DNA of 64,000 nt from Cordylochernes scorpioides (GCA_030710605.1 CP092865.1:34820244-34884243), one strand, 5' to 3'; positions 23,250-35,470 are shown, numbered from the stretch's first letter. The notes: generated by a model from the sequence alone, not told the origin. Numbers and translations: made by a program.

Positions 23250-24995
23250 TCTGGAGCGACGCACCATATGACTCCCAAGAGAGATTACTTCACATGTCTG
23301 AAAGATTGCACAAGCAATATGAGTTCCATCACTGTTGCGAATGGCTCTTCTATAGAAGCATGTGGTATCGATACTATCAGTGCCAATATTGTTGGACACA
23401 AGGGAGATGCCAGCAATATGGTTGCCCAGAACACCTTGTACATTCCAGATATGCGTCACAGTGTTATGTCTGTACTCCAAATGATAGAAAACGGTAGAAA
23501 AGTTGTCTTCAACAGGAGTGGTTGCCACATTATGGACATGAAAGGTAAACTCTTGATAGAGGGAAAGTAGTTGGGTAGACTTTACTACGTCCAGACTACT
23601 CCATCCTCTCCGATAGATCAGAATGATCGTGTTTCTCTTGCATCTGAATGCAAAGAAGAGCTTACAATGAAACTTTGGAACAAAAGGCTGATGCATGTAA
23701 ATGCATATACGATAGCAAAGATGGCCAAGAACCAAAGCGTAAGAGGACTTGATTGCAGCCCGGTAAAGCCAGAAAAGTGCGAAGACTGCTTGATCGGCAA
23801 GTCTTACCGTCTGCCATTCCTTCAGCACTCACACAAGGAGGAAAAATAAATCATGCCGTTGGACTTGGTGCATGCGGACTTGATGGGTCCACTCGACGTA
23901 TTGAGCTGGGGAGGAGCCAAGTACGTCTTAACCATCATTGATGAATCTACGAGATATGCAAGTGTATTTTTCCTGAAAAACAAAGGCGGAACCCTGGGAA
24001 AATTCAAAGAGTGGATTCAAGAATCTGAGAAACAAACCAGCCGGAAACTAAAACGAATACGTACGGATAATGGCTTGGAATTTTGTTCCAAGGAATGGGA
24101 CACTTTCTGCACAAGCGTTGGAATAGTTCATGAACACACTATGACATATACACCCCAACAGAATGGTGTGGCAGAAAGAATGAATAGGACACTCCTAGAT
24201 CTTGTCAGGAGCACTATATCTGGAAGTGGTCTGCCAAAGGCTTCCTGGGCGGAGCTGACTTACACCGCAGCCTATGTCAGAAACCGAGTTCTCAACAATC
24301 ACAATGGTGAAAGCACGCCATATGAACTGTGGACAGGGAACAAGCCTAGTCTTAAACACATAAGAGCTATTGGCTGTCAAGTATTTGTCCATATTCCAAG
24401 ACAAGTCCGTAAATCCAAACTCGAAAGAAGAGCTGTCAAAGGTAACCTTGTTGGATATGTACTCAGAGGACGTGGCTACAGAGCGTGGATTCCTGAGATG
24501 AAGAAAGTGGTGAAATCTCGGGACTGTGTCTTCAAAGAGAGTGATGTATCGAGGAACGACAGCAACCGTGAGGTGCTTCCATCAGTTGAACACTACAGCT
24601 ATGGGACTCAACGGGAGATTGAAGAGAATCCAGTGTCTTTATTAGATCAAGAAGTGAGAGAAATGTGCATTGAACTGCTGAGAGGTCACTTCGAAACAAA
24701 GTACATCGAACCAGTATCCAACCTGCTTGGTGTCAACTTCACTCGATCAAAGGGTGGATGCGTAACTCTAACACAAAGAGCATATATAAAAAGTCTACTG
24801 GAACGGTTCAATCTTCAGGAAGGAAGAGAAGTCTCAACGCCGATGGAAACCAGACCAGAACTTCTTGAGGAAGAAGATGAAGAAAACTGCCAAGACCTTC
24901 CCTACCGTGAACTAATTGGTGGACTGCTCTACATTTCGCAGCGGATAAGGCCAGACATTGCCTATGCAGTAAGTCAATTGGCTCGCTATTGTTAA
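23220..24995 (+). pseudogene. pol: copia protease-integrase fused to the RT C-terminus
   Basis: The protease has WIIDSGATHHMT. A TAG at 23568 and a TAA near 23847 break the frame. The integrase (23853 on) has the DDE residues in VHADLMGPL, RTDNGLEF and NGVAERMNR, and the zinc finger (HVNAYT ... CEDCLIGK) precedes it. After DCVFKESDVSRN the frame jumps to LLRGHFETKYIEPVSNLLG. That is sequence normally found just after the YVDD palm, so roughly 1 kb of RT appears to be deleted without loss of frame. The RT thumb (LTQRAYIKSLLERF, STPMETR) then runs to a TAA at 24993. Confidence 0.88.
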
Positions 24996-25613
24996 AAGTA
25001 CACTAGAAAACACTGGGTTGCTGCGAAACGAATTTTAAGATACTTAAAATCTTCAGAGCATCTAGGCATCACCTATAGACGGACTGGGGAACAACTGTGT
25101 GTCTATTCGGATGCAGATTGGGGAGCCAACCTGGAAGACAGAAAGAGTACATCGGGTTAGGTAGTGATGTTTGCAGGCGCTCCAATCCTATGGCGAAGTT
25201 CAAAGCAAACTGTCACCGCCCTCAGCACAATGGAGGCGGAATACATTTCCCTATCATCGTCAGTCAGGGAAGTGACATGGATCAGGGAGTTCCTGAACCA
25301 TTTGGATATACCACATAATATGGTTGAGCCAACTCCGGTGTGGTGCGATAACCAAGCGGCTATAGCACACACCAAGAGCTACATCAGCCGATCCAAGACC
25401 AGACACATCGCTATTAGATATCACTTTGTCAGAGAAAAGGTGGATGACGGTGTGATTCAACTGGACTATATTACAAGTGGAAGAAACCTAGCAGACATTT
25501 TGACCAAGCCACTGTGGAGAAACCTACACAAACTTCATCGTTTGCGACTTATGGACAGCGAAGTAATCCATAAAGAAGGGATCACATCGAGGGAGGAGAT
25601 TGCTGGACCGTGA
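24996..25613 (+). pseudogene. copia RNase H domain
   Basis: Continues the pol frame after the TAA at 24993 (KHWVAAKRILRYLK, CVYSDADWGANLEDRKSTSG). It breaks at a TAG near 25158 and continues with ILWRSSKQTVTALSTMEAEY, VWCDNQAAI and SRSKTRHIAIRYHFVRE. These are the RNase H motifs with the conserved D, E and D residues present. It ends NLADILTKPL and runs into the 3' LTR. Confidence 0.88.
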
Positions 25614-25808
25614 CAGCGGACGGTTAGCTCGGCAACACTGGAGCTGACGTCACTTCCTGTTGATGTAACCCTGCTGGCGGCGTCGCCATCGCCGACTTAT
25701 TCTCTTTCTCCATGTTTACTATTTAATCTATATATAATCCCTTTACCTTGTAGTTAATTAAATAATAATTAACGTTGAGCGCTGTGTGTAATCAATTGGA
25801 ATACAACA
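25601..25808 (+). repeat. 3' LTR of the copia element
   Basis: This 208-bp copy matches the 5' LTR at all but three positions and is followed by the TSD copy GATGC. Confidence 0.92.
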
Positions 25809-25813
25809 GATGC

Positions 25814-26534
25814 ACAGACAATTGCTGGTGGAATTACCGGGCAAGTGACTGTAAGGGCTTTGGTTTTTGTGGAACGCGAGCTCTGTGTCTGAGAAAATGT
25901 GTAGTGGTTAGAACATTCACCGACGGAGGCGTCGAGTTTAACTCCACAGCCTTCTTAGCACAGTTCAAGACGTTGTCCGAGGTTGCTCTACTGGCTGGAC
26001 CCCGGTGTCTGCCACCAAGTGCTTGAACGTCGGGACTTCTGCAACGTGTCATTACTCACAAGCTGCCGTATCCACTGGAACATCACAATCTTGACTTCTG
26101 TCATTGCCACCGCTCATCTTAACTCCGGGATTTACCAGACACTGTATCCACAGCAATCCCTCCTGCCGCCTGTACAATGAACGTAATCCCCATGTCTTGA
26201 CAGCAATCCGAGGTCCAATAAATATGATTTCAGGCTTCTAATTCATGGAGAGTACATGCGCATCCATCATGTGTTCTATTGAGAATATGCTGCTCTAGGA
26301 TCAGTGTTGACTCGAAATAAGCGCCAATGTACTATTGGGTAGATTTGGTGTTTTAAAATCATTTATAATATATTTTTAGAATTCGTTTTGTTCGTGTGTG
26401 TGGGGGTGTTTTCAGATACATGCATGCATGATACACATTACTATTTTAAGACGATATTTTGCCTATGCCTTCCGCTCCCTTATTTCGAAATTGCCATGTC
26501 AAGAAATAATATTGAATGATATTTTGCTTGTAAC
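25814..26534. other. unassigned; possible tRNA-like (SINE) patch at 25880-25945
   Basis: The segment GTGTAGTGGTTAGAACATTC (25900-25919), followed by GAGTTTAACTCC about 25 bases later, resembles pol III A and B boxes of tRNA-derived SINEs. No full cloverleaf folds. An open cysteine-rich frame (CTDNCWWNY, FGFCGTRALC) overlaps it but has no recognised domain. The remainder is plain. Confidence 0.25.
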
Positions 26535-27007
26535 GTGAGTGCACCAGATGTGTGGCGCTCCCCGAGCGGCCCCAGGTTTGGTGGAAGTCCTTGCGCGCTA
26601 GTTCGATTTCCTGAAATGATTCGGCTACAACACTGGTATATATAACTTCCTCTGAAAACTTACAATTCCCGGTAGTTTCGTATTTCAGAGCTATATTTAA
26701 TACCACCGTGAAGCGCAATATTTGGATGTTGCCAAAATGTTCCTTAATCACAAACAACAATTAGCGAAATTCCATTTTATTGCAATGAAAATGCGCTTCT
26801 ATAGTTCATTCTCCACAATAAAGAGAGGCGCTATTCAGTCTAGGTCTAAAACTCGATGGACGTATAGACTATATTAGAGCATTTTTATATTCTATCAAAC
26901 ATGGAGACTTATGTGAAGAGATTCTGTGATTCTTCACCTTGACCACCACCACCGCCGGCGGCGGCCAGAGTACGTGATTTGAGGCTTTCCTCCATGATAA
27001 CTTTCAT
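26535..27007 (-). CDS. candidate two-exon gene start, unknown protein
   Basis: Exon 1 (27007-26938) has ATG and encodes MKVIMEESLKSRTLAAAGGG, ending at donor CAAG|GTGAAG. Exon 2 (26610-26535) follows acceptor CATTTCAG and ends at a possible donor CTCAC|GTTACA. It joins in phase 1 to give a Gly/Pro-rich, probably disordered chain (GLPPNLGPLGERHTS). Both segments are GC-rich islands in AT-rich DNA. No domain is recognised and no further exon was located, so this is a hypothesis from splice signals and composition only. An alternative frame of exon 2 is also open. Confidence 0.25.
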
Positions 27008-27439
27008 CGTGGGCACGAATGTTTAGAGCCGCTGATAACAGAAGCATTTCCTACACTTGGGTGTTTCTAATCTCAATGTCAATTTGTCTTCTCTTTATAA
27101 AAGTCAATATGGAACTATCGTAAATATTTTAAGAGTTTAGAGTTAATTTAAACAACAACGTGTTCTGTGGAAAAAAATAAAATAGAGATTGTTATTATAC
27201 TTACCCTATCGCGACAGCAGACCTAGCTGAATATATTTTTTCATAATCCGCTTCTATGTAAATATGGCTTAATTAATAGAAAAATAAATTTGCATATGCC
27301 CGCGCCGCCGAATGTTTGGAAATTCTTGCAAAGCGCCACCGCTAGCATCGTCAATAGTTACATTCTTCGCCTATAGATGGCGTGACACGAAAATTAGCAT
27401 AATAGTTTATCGCTTGCTATGCAAATTAATCCAAGCACC

Positions 27440-27980
27440 TCCGACAACTAGTCCTGTGCCAAGGAAGGTAAATTCACCCCTAACGTGGAGTAAAAAGCGT
27501 TGTTCCCCAAACTACTCGTTCACTCCCACCCCCGTCCAGTGCCGGCTATATAAAACAAACCCGACCCTAGTAGTTTACCCGAAAGGGGATCTGGTCGTTG
27601 GTGTCCGCTCCACGTTGGGTTGACTCCAGGCTCAGAACTTAGGGCCGCCTTCAACGTCGTCTCCACAAATTCTGCCGCCTGGGTAACGGCTTTATTTGGG
27701 GGACACCGCGTTGTCGTGTCGGCCCTTTGTTTTGTCCTGTTTAGTCCCCCTCGCGGAGGGGTCGTCAAGGCGACCTCTTCCTCTTTCGGGGTGTAGTGTA
27801 ATCCGCCTCCACGTGGTGCACCCTGGGTAATGCTAAATGGATTACAATTTGTGTTTGGTCCTTCTGTATAGGGGCCATTTTAGATCACGTGGGGTTGTCG
27901 TGAACTTCCGCTTTGGCAGTACTGGCAGTAAGTAAGCTTGGCGTCCATCCACGTGGAGTAGGCCGATACATGGCGCCCTC
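27440..27980 (+). promoter_or_regulatory. GC-rich TATA-containing region with repeated CACGTG
   Basis: A TATA box (GGCTATATAAAAC, about 27543-27555) sits in a GC-rich block. Downstream there are three CACGTGG words (about 27811, 27887 and 27951). It could be a host promoter bound by bHLH factors, or a solo LTR. No terminal TG/CA pair with target duplication could be assigned. Confidence 0.3.
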
Positions 27981-28343
27981 TAGGTGTGAAAACTGGAACT
28001 ATTTTTGATTATTTTATAAATTTACATTTACAAATCAGTGAGACTACCCATTCCTAAGGCGTTGTGTTATTGCGGTAAAGATAAAATTAATTGAACCTGG
28101 CTTGCAGGTTCGCTTCTTCCGGAAACAAAATGGAAACGATCAGCACAGATTTGACTATTTTGTCATCTTTTTAAAATGTAGGTAAAATATACACATTGAA
28201 TTCGAACTAACTTAGACCTTAAATTGTACAGCGGCCAAATTGACACCAATAAAGAAAGGTGGGGGACGAACCTCGGTCTCCGCGACAGAAGGAAATCAGA
28301 GCCGTTGGTCCAGCGAGTCTCTGGCGGGTTTCTTCTTCTTTCG

Positions 28344-31300
28344 GGACACACAATAAACCCCCGACCTTCATGCTGGACACACATTAAACACCGAAATCTC
28401 ATGCTGGACACACATTAATAACCGAACCTTCATGCTGGACACACATTAATCACCGAACCTTCATGCTGGACACACATTAATCACCCAACCTTCATGCTGG
28501 ACACACATTAATCACCGAACCCTCATGCTGACCACATATTAAACACCAAACTTTCATACTGGACACACAATAAACCCCCGACTTTCATGCTGGACACATA
28601 TTAAACTCCGAACCTTCATGCTGGACACACATTAATCACCGAACCCTCATGCTGACCACATATTAAACACCAAACTTTCATGCTGGACACACAATAAACC
28701 CCCGACTTTCATGCTGGACACATATTGAACACCGAACTCTCATGCTGGACACACATTAAACACCGAGCTCTCATGCTGGACACACATTAAACTCCGAACC
28801 TTCATGCTGACCACATATTAAACACCGAAATCTTCATGCTGGACACACATTAAACTCCGAACCTTCATGCTGGACACACATTAATCACCGAACCCTCATG
28901 CTGGACACACATTAAACACCAAACTTTCATGCTGGACACACATTAATCACCGAACCCTCATGCTGACCACATATTAAACACCAAACTTTCATGCTGGGCA
29001 CACAATAAATCCCCGATTTCATGCTTGACACATATTGAACACCGAACTCTCATGCTGGACATACATTAAACACCGAACTCTCATGCTGGACACACATTAA
29101 ACTCCGAACCTTCATGCTGACCACATATTAAACACCGGATTCTTCATGCTGGACACACATTAAACTCCGAACCTTCATGCTGGACACACATTAATCACCG
29201 AACCCTCATGCTGGACACACATTAAACACCAAACTTTCATGCTGGACACACATTAATCACCGAACCCTCATGCTGACCACATATTTAACACCAAACTTTC
29301 ATGCTGGGCACACAATAAATCCCCGACTTTCATGCTGGACACATATTGAACACCGAACTCTCATGCTGGACATACATTAAACACCGAACTCTCATGCTGG
29401 ACACACATTAAACTCCGAACCTTCATGCTGACCACATATTTAACACCGAAATCTTCATGCTGGACACACATTAAACTCCGAACCTTCATGCTGGACACAC
29501 ATTATACTCCGAACCTTCATGCTGGACAAACATTAATCACCAAACCCTCATGCTGGACACACATCAAACACTGAACCTTTATGCTGGACACACATTAAAC
29601 ACCGAACCTTCATGCTGGACACACATTAAACTCCGAACCTTCATGCTGGACACACATTAATCACCAAACCCTCATGCTGACCACATATTAAACACCAGAC
29701 TTTCATGCTGGACACACAATAAACCCCCGACTTTTATGCTGGACACATATTGAACACCGAACTCTCATGCTGGATACACATTAAACACCGAACTCTCATG
29801 CTGGACACACATTAAACTCCGAACCTTCATGCTGGACACACATTAAACACCGAACCTTCATGCTGGACACACATTAAACACCGAACCCTCATGCTGAACA
29901 CACATTAAATTCCGAACCTTCATGCTGACCTCATATTAAACACGGAAATCTTCATGCTGGACACACATTAAACACCGAACCTTCATGCTGACCACATAAT
30001 AAACACCGAAATCTTCATGCTGGACACACATTACACACGGAACTCTCATGCTGAACACACATTATACTCCGAACCTTCATGCTGGACACACATTAAACAC
30101 CGAACCTTCATACTGGACACACATTAAACACCGAACCCTCATGCTGAACACACATTAAATTCCGAACCTTCATGCTGACCACATATTAAACACCGAAATC
30201 TTCATGCTGGACACATATTAAACACCAAACCTTCATGCTGGACACACATTAAACACCAAACCTTCATGCTGGACACATATTAAATACCGAACCTTCATGC
30301 TGGACACACATTAAACATCGAACCTTCATGCTGGACACATATTAAACTCCGAACTTTCATGCTGGAAATATTAAACCCCAAACTTTCATGCTGGACACAC
30401 AATAAACCCCCGACTTTCATGCTGGACACACATTAAACTCCGAACCCTCATGCTGGACACACATTAACCACCAAACTCTCATGCTGAACACACATTAATC
30501 ACCGAACCTTCATGCTGAACACACATTAAACTTCGAACCTTCATGCTGAACACACATTAAACTCCGAACCTTCATGCTGGACACACATTAAACACCGAAC
30601 CTTCATGCTGGACATATATTAAACACTGAACCCTCATGCTGAACACACATTAAACACCGAACCTTCATGCTGACCACATAATAAACACCGAAATCTTCAT
30701 GCTGGCAACACATTAAACACGGAACTCTCATGCTGAACACACATTAAACTCCGAACATTCATGCTGAACACACATTAAACTCCGAACCTTCATGCTGGAC
30801 ACACCTTGAACACCGAACCTTCATGCTGGACACACTTTTAAACACCGAACCCTTATGCTGAACACACATTAAATTCCGAACCTTCATGCTGACCACATAT
30901 TAAACACCGAAATCTTCATGCTGGACACACATTAAACACCGAACCTTCATGCTGGAAACATATTAAACACCAAACCTTCATGCTGGACACACATTAAACA
31001 CCAAACCTTCATGCTGGACACATATTAAATACCGAACCTTCATGCTGGACACACATTAAACATCGAACCTTCATGCTGGACACATATTAAACTCCGAACC
31101 TTCATGCTGGACACATTAAACACCAAACTTTCATGCTGGACACACAATAAACCCCCGACTTTCATGCTGGACACACATTAAACTCCGAACCCTCATGCTT
31201 GGCACACATTAACCACCGAACTCTCATGCTGAACACACTTTATCACCGAACCTTCATGCTGAACACACATTAAACTCCGAACCTTCATGCTGAACACACA

Positions 31301-32234
31301 TTAAACTCCGAACCTTCATGCTGGACACACATTAAACACCGAACCTTCATGCTGGACATATATTAAACACCAAACCTTCATGCTGGACACACATTAAACA
31401 CCCCGAACCTTCATGCTGAAAACATATTAAACACCAAACCTTCATGCTGGACACACATTAAACACCGAACCTTCATGCTGGGCACACATTAAACACCGAA
31501 CCTTCATGCTGGACACACATTAATCACCGAACCCTCATGCTGACCACATATTAAACACCAAACTTTCTTGCTGGACACACAATAAACGCCGACTTTCATG
31601 ATGAACAGACATTAAACTCCGAACCCTCATGCTGGAGACACATTAAACTCCGGACCTTCATGCTGGACACACATTAAACACCGAATCTTCATGCTGGACA
31701 CACATTAAACACCGAACCTTCATGCTGAACACACATTAAACTCTGGACCTTCATGCTGGACACACATTAAACACCGAACTCTCATGCTGGACGCACAATA
31801 AACTCCGAACCTTCATGCTGGACACACATTAAACACCGAACCTTCATGCTGGATACACATTAAACACCGAACCCTCATTCTGAACACACATTAAATTCCG
31901 AACCTTCATTCTGACCTCATATTAAACACGGAAATCTTCATGCTGGACACACATTAAACACCGAACCGTCATGCTGGACACATATTTAAACACCAAACCT
32001 TCATGCTGGACACACATTAAACACCGAACCTTCATGCTGGACACATATTAAACACCAAACCTTCATGCTGGATACACATTAAACTCCAAACCTTCATGCT
32101 GAACACACATTAAACTCCGGACCTTCATGCTGGACACACATTAAACACCGAACCTTCATGCTGACCACATAATAAACACCGAAATCTTCATGCTGGACAC
32201 ACATTAAACACGGAACTCTCATGCTGAACACACA
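28344..32234. repeat. 31-bp minisatellite, about 125 units, with higher-order repeats
   Basis: The unit is ACACATTAAACACCGAACCT plus TCATGCTGGAC (31 bp). It repeats without interruption over 3.9 kb, with variant classes such as CTGACCACATATTAAACACC and ACAATAAACCCCCGAC. The variants recur in the same order at 310-311 bp (10 units; for example 28631, 28942, 29252) and at about 715 bp (23 units; about 30153 and 30868). Because 31 is not a multiple of 3, no long frame is maintained. There is no spacer diversity, so it is not a CRISPR array. Confidence 0.95.
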
Positions 32235-32360
32235 AGATGTAATGCCTTGACGAATGTTGGCGTCTAGCCAACCGAAATATTGGCAAATAAATCGTTTTAT
32301 TCAACCCAATATATTTCTTTTTATTATCTAAAGATTTAAATACGGATTTATATATATTGT
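32235..32360 (+). repeat. Penelope-like terminal motif at the minisatellite edge
   Basis: GTTGGCGTCTAGCCAACCGA (about 32253) followed by AATATTGGCAAATAAAT matches both arms of the palindrome at 53535-53719. The hairpin GTTGGC/GCCAAC followed by CGAAA resembles the stem-loop plus GAAA layout of the hammerhead-derived ends known from Penelope-like elements. Confidence 0.5.
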
Positions 32361-32599
32361 CAGAGCATAACTATATGTGTAATTAAAAATTTAAAAACTA
32401 GTAAATTGAATTATAATTAATCAAGTTGATATATATACACACAAAAATTGAAATTATACTTGTGCATATTTAAAATCTAATATATTATCCATTTCACAAT
32501 TCATGTTTATTATAGAAATTTTAAGAGTTTATTGTGAAATATTTTTGAAATACTTTTACTCCTTGGAAAAATGTGTAGGAAAAAAAGGTTCACCATCAG

Positions 32600-32705
32600 T
32601 ATGTGCTGTGTGCCCAGTCCCTCTGTACCGGCCAGTCCAACTCCTGCTCCGTGGCCAGACGACCAGAGAACGTCAAGAAGAACCGGCTGCTTACATCTGT
32701 TCCTT
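32600..32705 (+). CDS. protein tyrosine phosphatase gene, exon at the start of the catalytic domain
   Basis: In a GC-rich patch the frame reads ARRPENVKKNRLLTSVP and ends at donor CCTT|GTAGGT after 32705. PENxxKNR...VPYDYNRV is the entry signature of classical PTP domains. The last base T combines with AC at the start of the exon at 40639 to give Tyr, restoring PYDYNRV in phase 1 across a 7.9-kb intron. The 5' boundary is uncertain: acceptor candidates are CATCAG before 32600 and GCCCAG before 32616. The cysteine-rich stretch ahead (YVLCAQSLC) may be partly intronic. The enzyme would remove phosphate from phosphotyrosine. Receptor or cytoplasmic type cannot be told. Confidence 0.7.
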
Positions 32706-32796
32706 GTAGGTTTTCATCTCTCATGTGGTGAAGCTCTGTGAAATCCGATGAGGCTAGCAGCCTCTGATATACGTTCGTCTTAGAAATTGAAATGTT

Positions 32797-34701
32797 TACA
32801 GTCTAAAACAAACAAAAACGACGCACCAAGGAGATATCCGAAGGGAACGAAATTCGATAGATATTTTTCAAATGTATTGAAACATAAAAGAGAAATCGCA
32901 TATTTTATTCAGGAATAAGAAAAAATATATATAGTAGATCAATCAATGAGGAGTTTGGCTCACCTCTGGTCTTTATTCAAGTTGTTATTCGGCTTAGCAT
33001 TGAATGATTGAGTTAGCTGATATACTTCTGCTAGATATCAAATTTTCTCCAATTGTCATATTAGATCAACAAAATCCCGAGGTGCCTACAAACACCAAAC
33101 ACGCTCAATTGGGAATAGATCTGATGACATTGCTGGCCAAGGTTGGAAAATACGAAGTCAAGCTGTAGAAATATGTGCGGACGGGCATTATCCTGATAAA
33201 CTGTAGGTGCATAGATTATTCAACACGGAGGGCAACACTCATAGAATCTCTCCACCGTGCTGTAAGTGTACCTCGGAAGACAATAAAAAAAATAACCTGC
33301 TATGAAAGGAAATGGCAGCCGACATCCTCGATTTTCGGGCCGTGTGGCGGGCGAAAATCATATTCAATCGCTATCTTGGTCTTCGCCGTCTTCGCTCCTC
33401 ATCATTGTTCAATTCTAAGCGGGGCACATCAGACAATTTTCTCTATCCAGTCAAATCCCATGTCGAACTAGTCAAACATTCTAGTTAGCGCACACAAGTA
33501 AAGCCATGAGTCCAGTTCCCTTTCTCTGAGCCGCCTATTAGTAGTCCTTGCGGTCACAAGTTGCTAACGATGAAAGTTGGGCTGTGAATAGCTGCTCTGA
33601 CAATTGCTCGGTCTCAAGGTCATTCGTCACTGCAAACATCGTCGACTAGTAATATCGTTTTTATGCCGAGTGATTAGACGAATCAGACCCCAACTACATA
33701 TCCTCTTTCAAATGATGACATATGCGCATTGTGTGCGCGAACCTGCTTGTGAAGCTTAATTACTCTCTATGTAGGTAGATGAAATCAAAGATAGAATGTC
33801 TTGTAGTTAAAATCTCTCCTTTTTTATACACCTACCAGTTTCTCAATGAAGCTCATGAGGGTTACATGTTCCATCATAGGCCACCAAATCTCTATATATA
33901 TAAAAATGAATGTGTGTGTGTCTGTCCTTTATGCCTGACCAAACCACTCATTGGAACGCCATGAAACTTTTTAGGTATTTAGTATAGTACTGGGAAGGTT
34001 CTGAAAAATAATTTCTTGAATATCTTGAATATCCATAGAATTATTTGCAGATTTGTAGATTTAAATCGCAAGCAGGGCCCCCATTACGACGACGATAACA
34101 AGTTTTTCATCTATAAGTTTTATTATCACTAAGTTTATTATTTCAAAGATTATTTATCAAAAGTAAGATTTTCTACCTATTAATTGCGCACAAGTCAAAG
34201 TTAGTTATCGAGTATTTTTCAAAGGACCGGGAAAAAATGTTCACTAGATAAATCGATGATTTTTAATGTAGAAAATTTGGAAAGACAAAATTCAGGATGA
34301 CACGGCAATTTATTTGAGACAAGAATAATGATACAATTCCAAGGCAAGATACTATTCCTTTAACTTCCAATTACCGAGGGAACCAATTAATATTGATTTT
34401 ATTCAACTTATCGAGTATTTTTCAAGGGACCGAGAAAAAATGTTCACTTTATTGAGAGATTCAAATTTACGAGTTTCAAATTATCAAAATATATCTATTA
34501 TTTTTTTTTTAATAAGTTTATAGAGAATTTTTTTAACAAATGTTCGTTAGACAAACCTTTACTCGGGTAAAACCCGAGCGAAGAGCCGGGTACATCCGCT
34601 AGTTTTAAATATTTCATGTTCGATGAAATCGTCTTTGCATTTAAATATTTGTCTAATTTGTCTATTTTTTTCTTGGTGCGTCTTTTTTATTTTAGAGTAT
34701 A
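32797..34701 (-). mobile_element. Tc1-like transposon relic with Helitron inserted
   Basis: Inverted ends (TACAGTCTAAAACAAAC ... GACGCACCAAG at 32797-32832, and its inverse at 34665-34701) bound the element. Minus-strand translation between 33780 and 32960 recovers Tc1 transposase blocks with many stops: RLRERELDSWLYLCALTRM, VFRGTLTARWRDSMSVAL and QDNARPH-like IMPVRTYF. SNVIRSIPN stands in the SPDLxPIE position. The Helitron at 33889-34602 sits inside, so the Tc1-like element is older. Confidence 0.6.
33889..34602 (+). mobile_element. non-autonomous Helitron inside the Tc1-like element
   Basis: Starts A|TCTCTATATATATAAAAATG, followed by a TGTGTGTGTCTGTC tract. It ends with AAACCCGAGCGAAGAGCCGG, then CCGCTAG|T. 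It is homologous through most of its length to 20539-21210. It is inserted between A and T with no target duplication and is non-coding. Confidence 0.75.
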
Positions 34702-34828
34702 ATAGCAAAAGAAGAGTTATTGTGTTCCCACTTATGAACGATATTTCAAATATTTTCTGAATAATAACAGTTGAATTACATTATTTTGCACATATTAATT
34801 TTAATATGATGCATTAGCGCGCCATCTA

Positions 34829-35470
34829 TTATCAAAATCCGAAACTATTATAGACGCGTATGATTCTTTTCTAAAAATAAACAATTTCTACTGTCTTTAC
34901 TGCAATGGAAAAAAAAAAATAATGAGAGGGCCTGGCTCATCTGTGGTAAACCCTCCCAGCGGTTTCGCCAGTTTAATTTACCATACCGCTGTTATATTGC
35001 ATTTTTCGAACTTCCTTTTATAGTGATACTAATGCTAGACTCTTTGAATGGGTATTTCAGATGAACTATGGACATAAGATTTGAGGACAGCAGAATTACA
35101 TACATTTATAAGTATATAAAATGCTTCGAGCAATCGCTTTTCCGCAAATATCAAATTGTTCGAGCGATTGCTCGAAGCATTTTATATATTTAGAAATGTA
35201 TGTAATTCTGCAGTACTCAAAGCTTATGTCCATAGTTCATCTAAAATACACTTTCAAAGAGTCTAACTTCTCTCAGTATTACTATAAAAGGAAGTTCGAA
35301 AATGCAATATAACAGCGGTATGGTAAATTAAACTGGCGAAACCGCTGAGAGGGTTCACCACTGATGAGCCAGGCCCTACCATTAATTTTTCCATTGCAGT
35401 AAGGACAGTTGAAATTGTTTATTTTTAAAAAAGAATCATACGCGTCTATAATAGTTTCGAATTTTGATAA
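34829..35470. repeat. long palindrome, arms about 310 bp
   Basis: Bases 34829-35138 and 35162-35470 are imperfect inverted copies around a 23-bp spacer, with the innermost stem ATGCTTCGAGCAATCGC. It could be a foldback transposon or an inverted duplication. The outer flank is related to a fragment at 9019-9065. No protein is recognised. Confidence 0.85.

Larger units (their letters stand above)
22034..25808 (+). mobile_element. Ty1/copia LTR retrotransposon lacking most of RT
   Basis: The 208-bp LTRs (22034-22241, 25601-25808) begin TG, end CA and differ at three positions. The 5-bp TSD GATGC flanks the element (22029-22033, 25809-25813). A purine tract (25589-25600) precedes the 3' LTR. Gag, protease, integrase, RT C-terminus and RNase H follow in copia order (integrase before RT), but the RT palm including YVDD is absent. 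About seven in-frame stops interrupt coding. The element is defective, yet its LTRs are nearly identical. Confidence 0.93.

Noticed and set aside
23118-23828. Long minus-strand open frame of 236 codons
   Set aside because: It is antisense to copia gag, protease and integrase, whose motifs define the plus frame.
25880-25945. True tRNA gene
   Set aside because: A- and B-box-like words are present but no acceptor or anticodon stem folds. At most it is a SINE head.
25809-26030. Cysteine-rich secreted protein exon
   Set aside because: The open frame (CTDNCWWNY...) partly overlaps the copia LTR and TSD and has no recognised domain or splice pair.
28344-32234. CRISPR-like array
   Set aside because: Units are contiguous 31-bp tandem repeats with no unique spacers, no cas genes, and a eukaryotic context.
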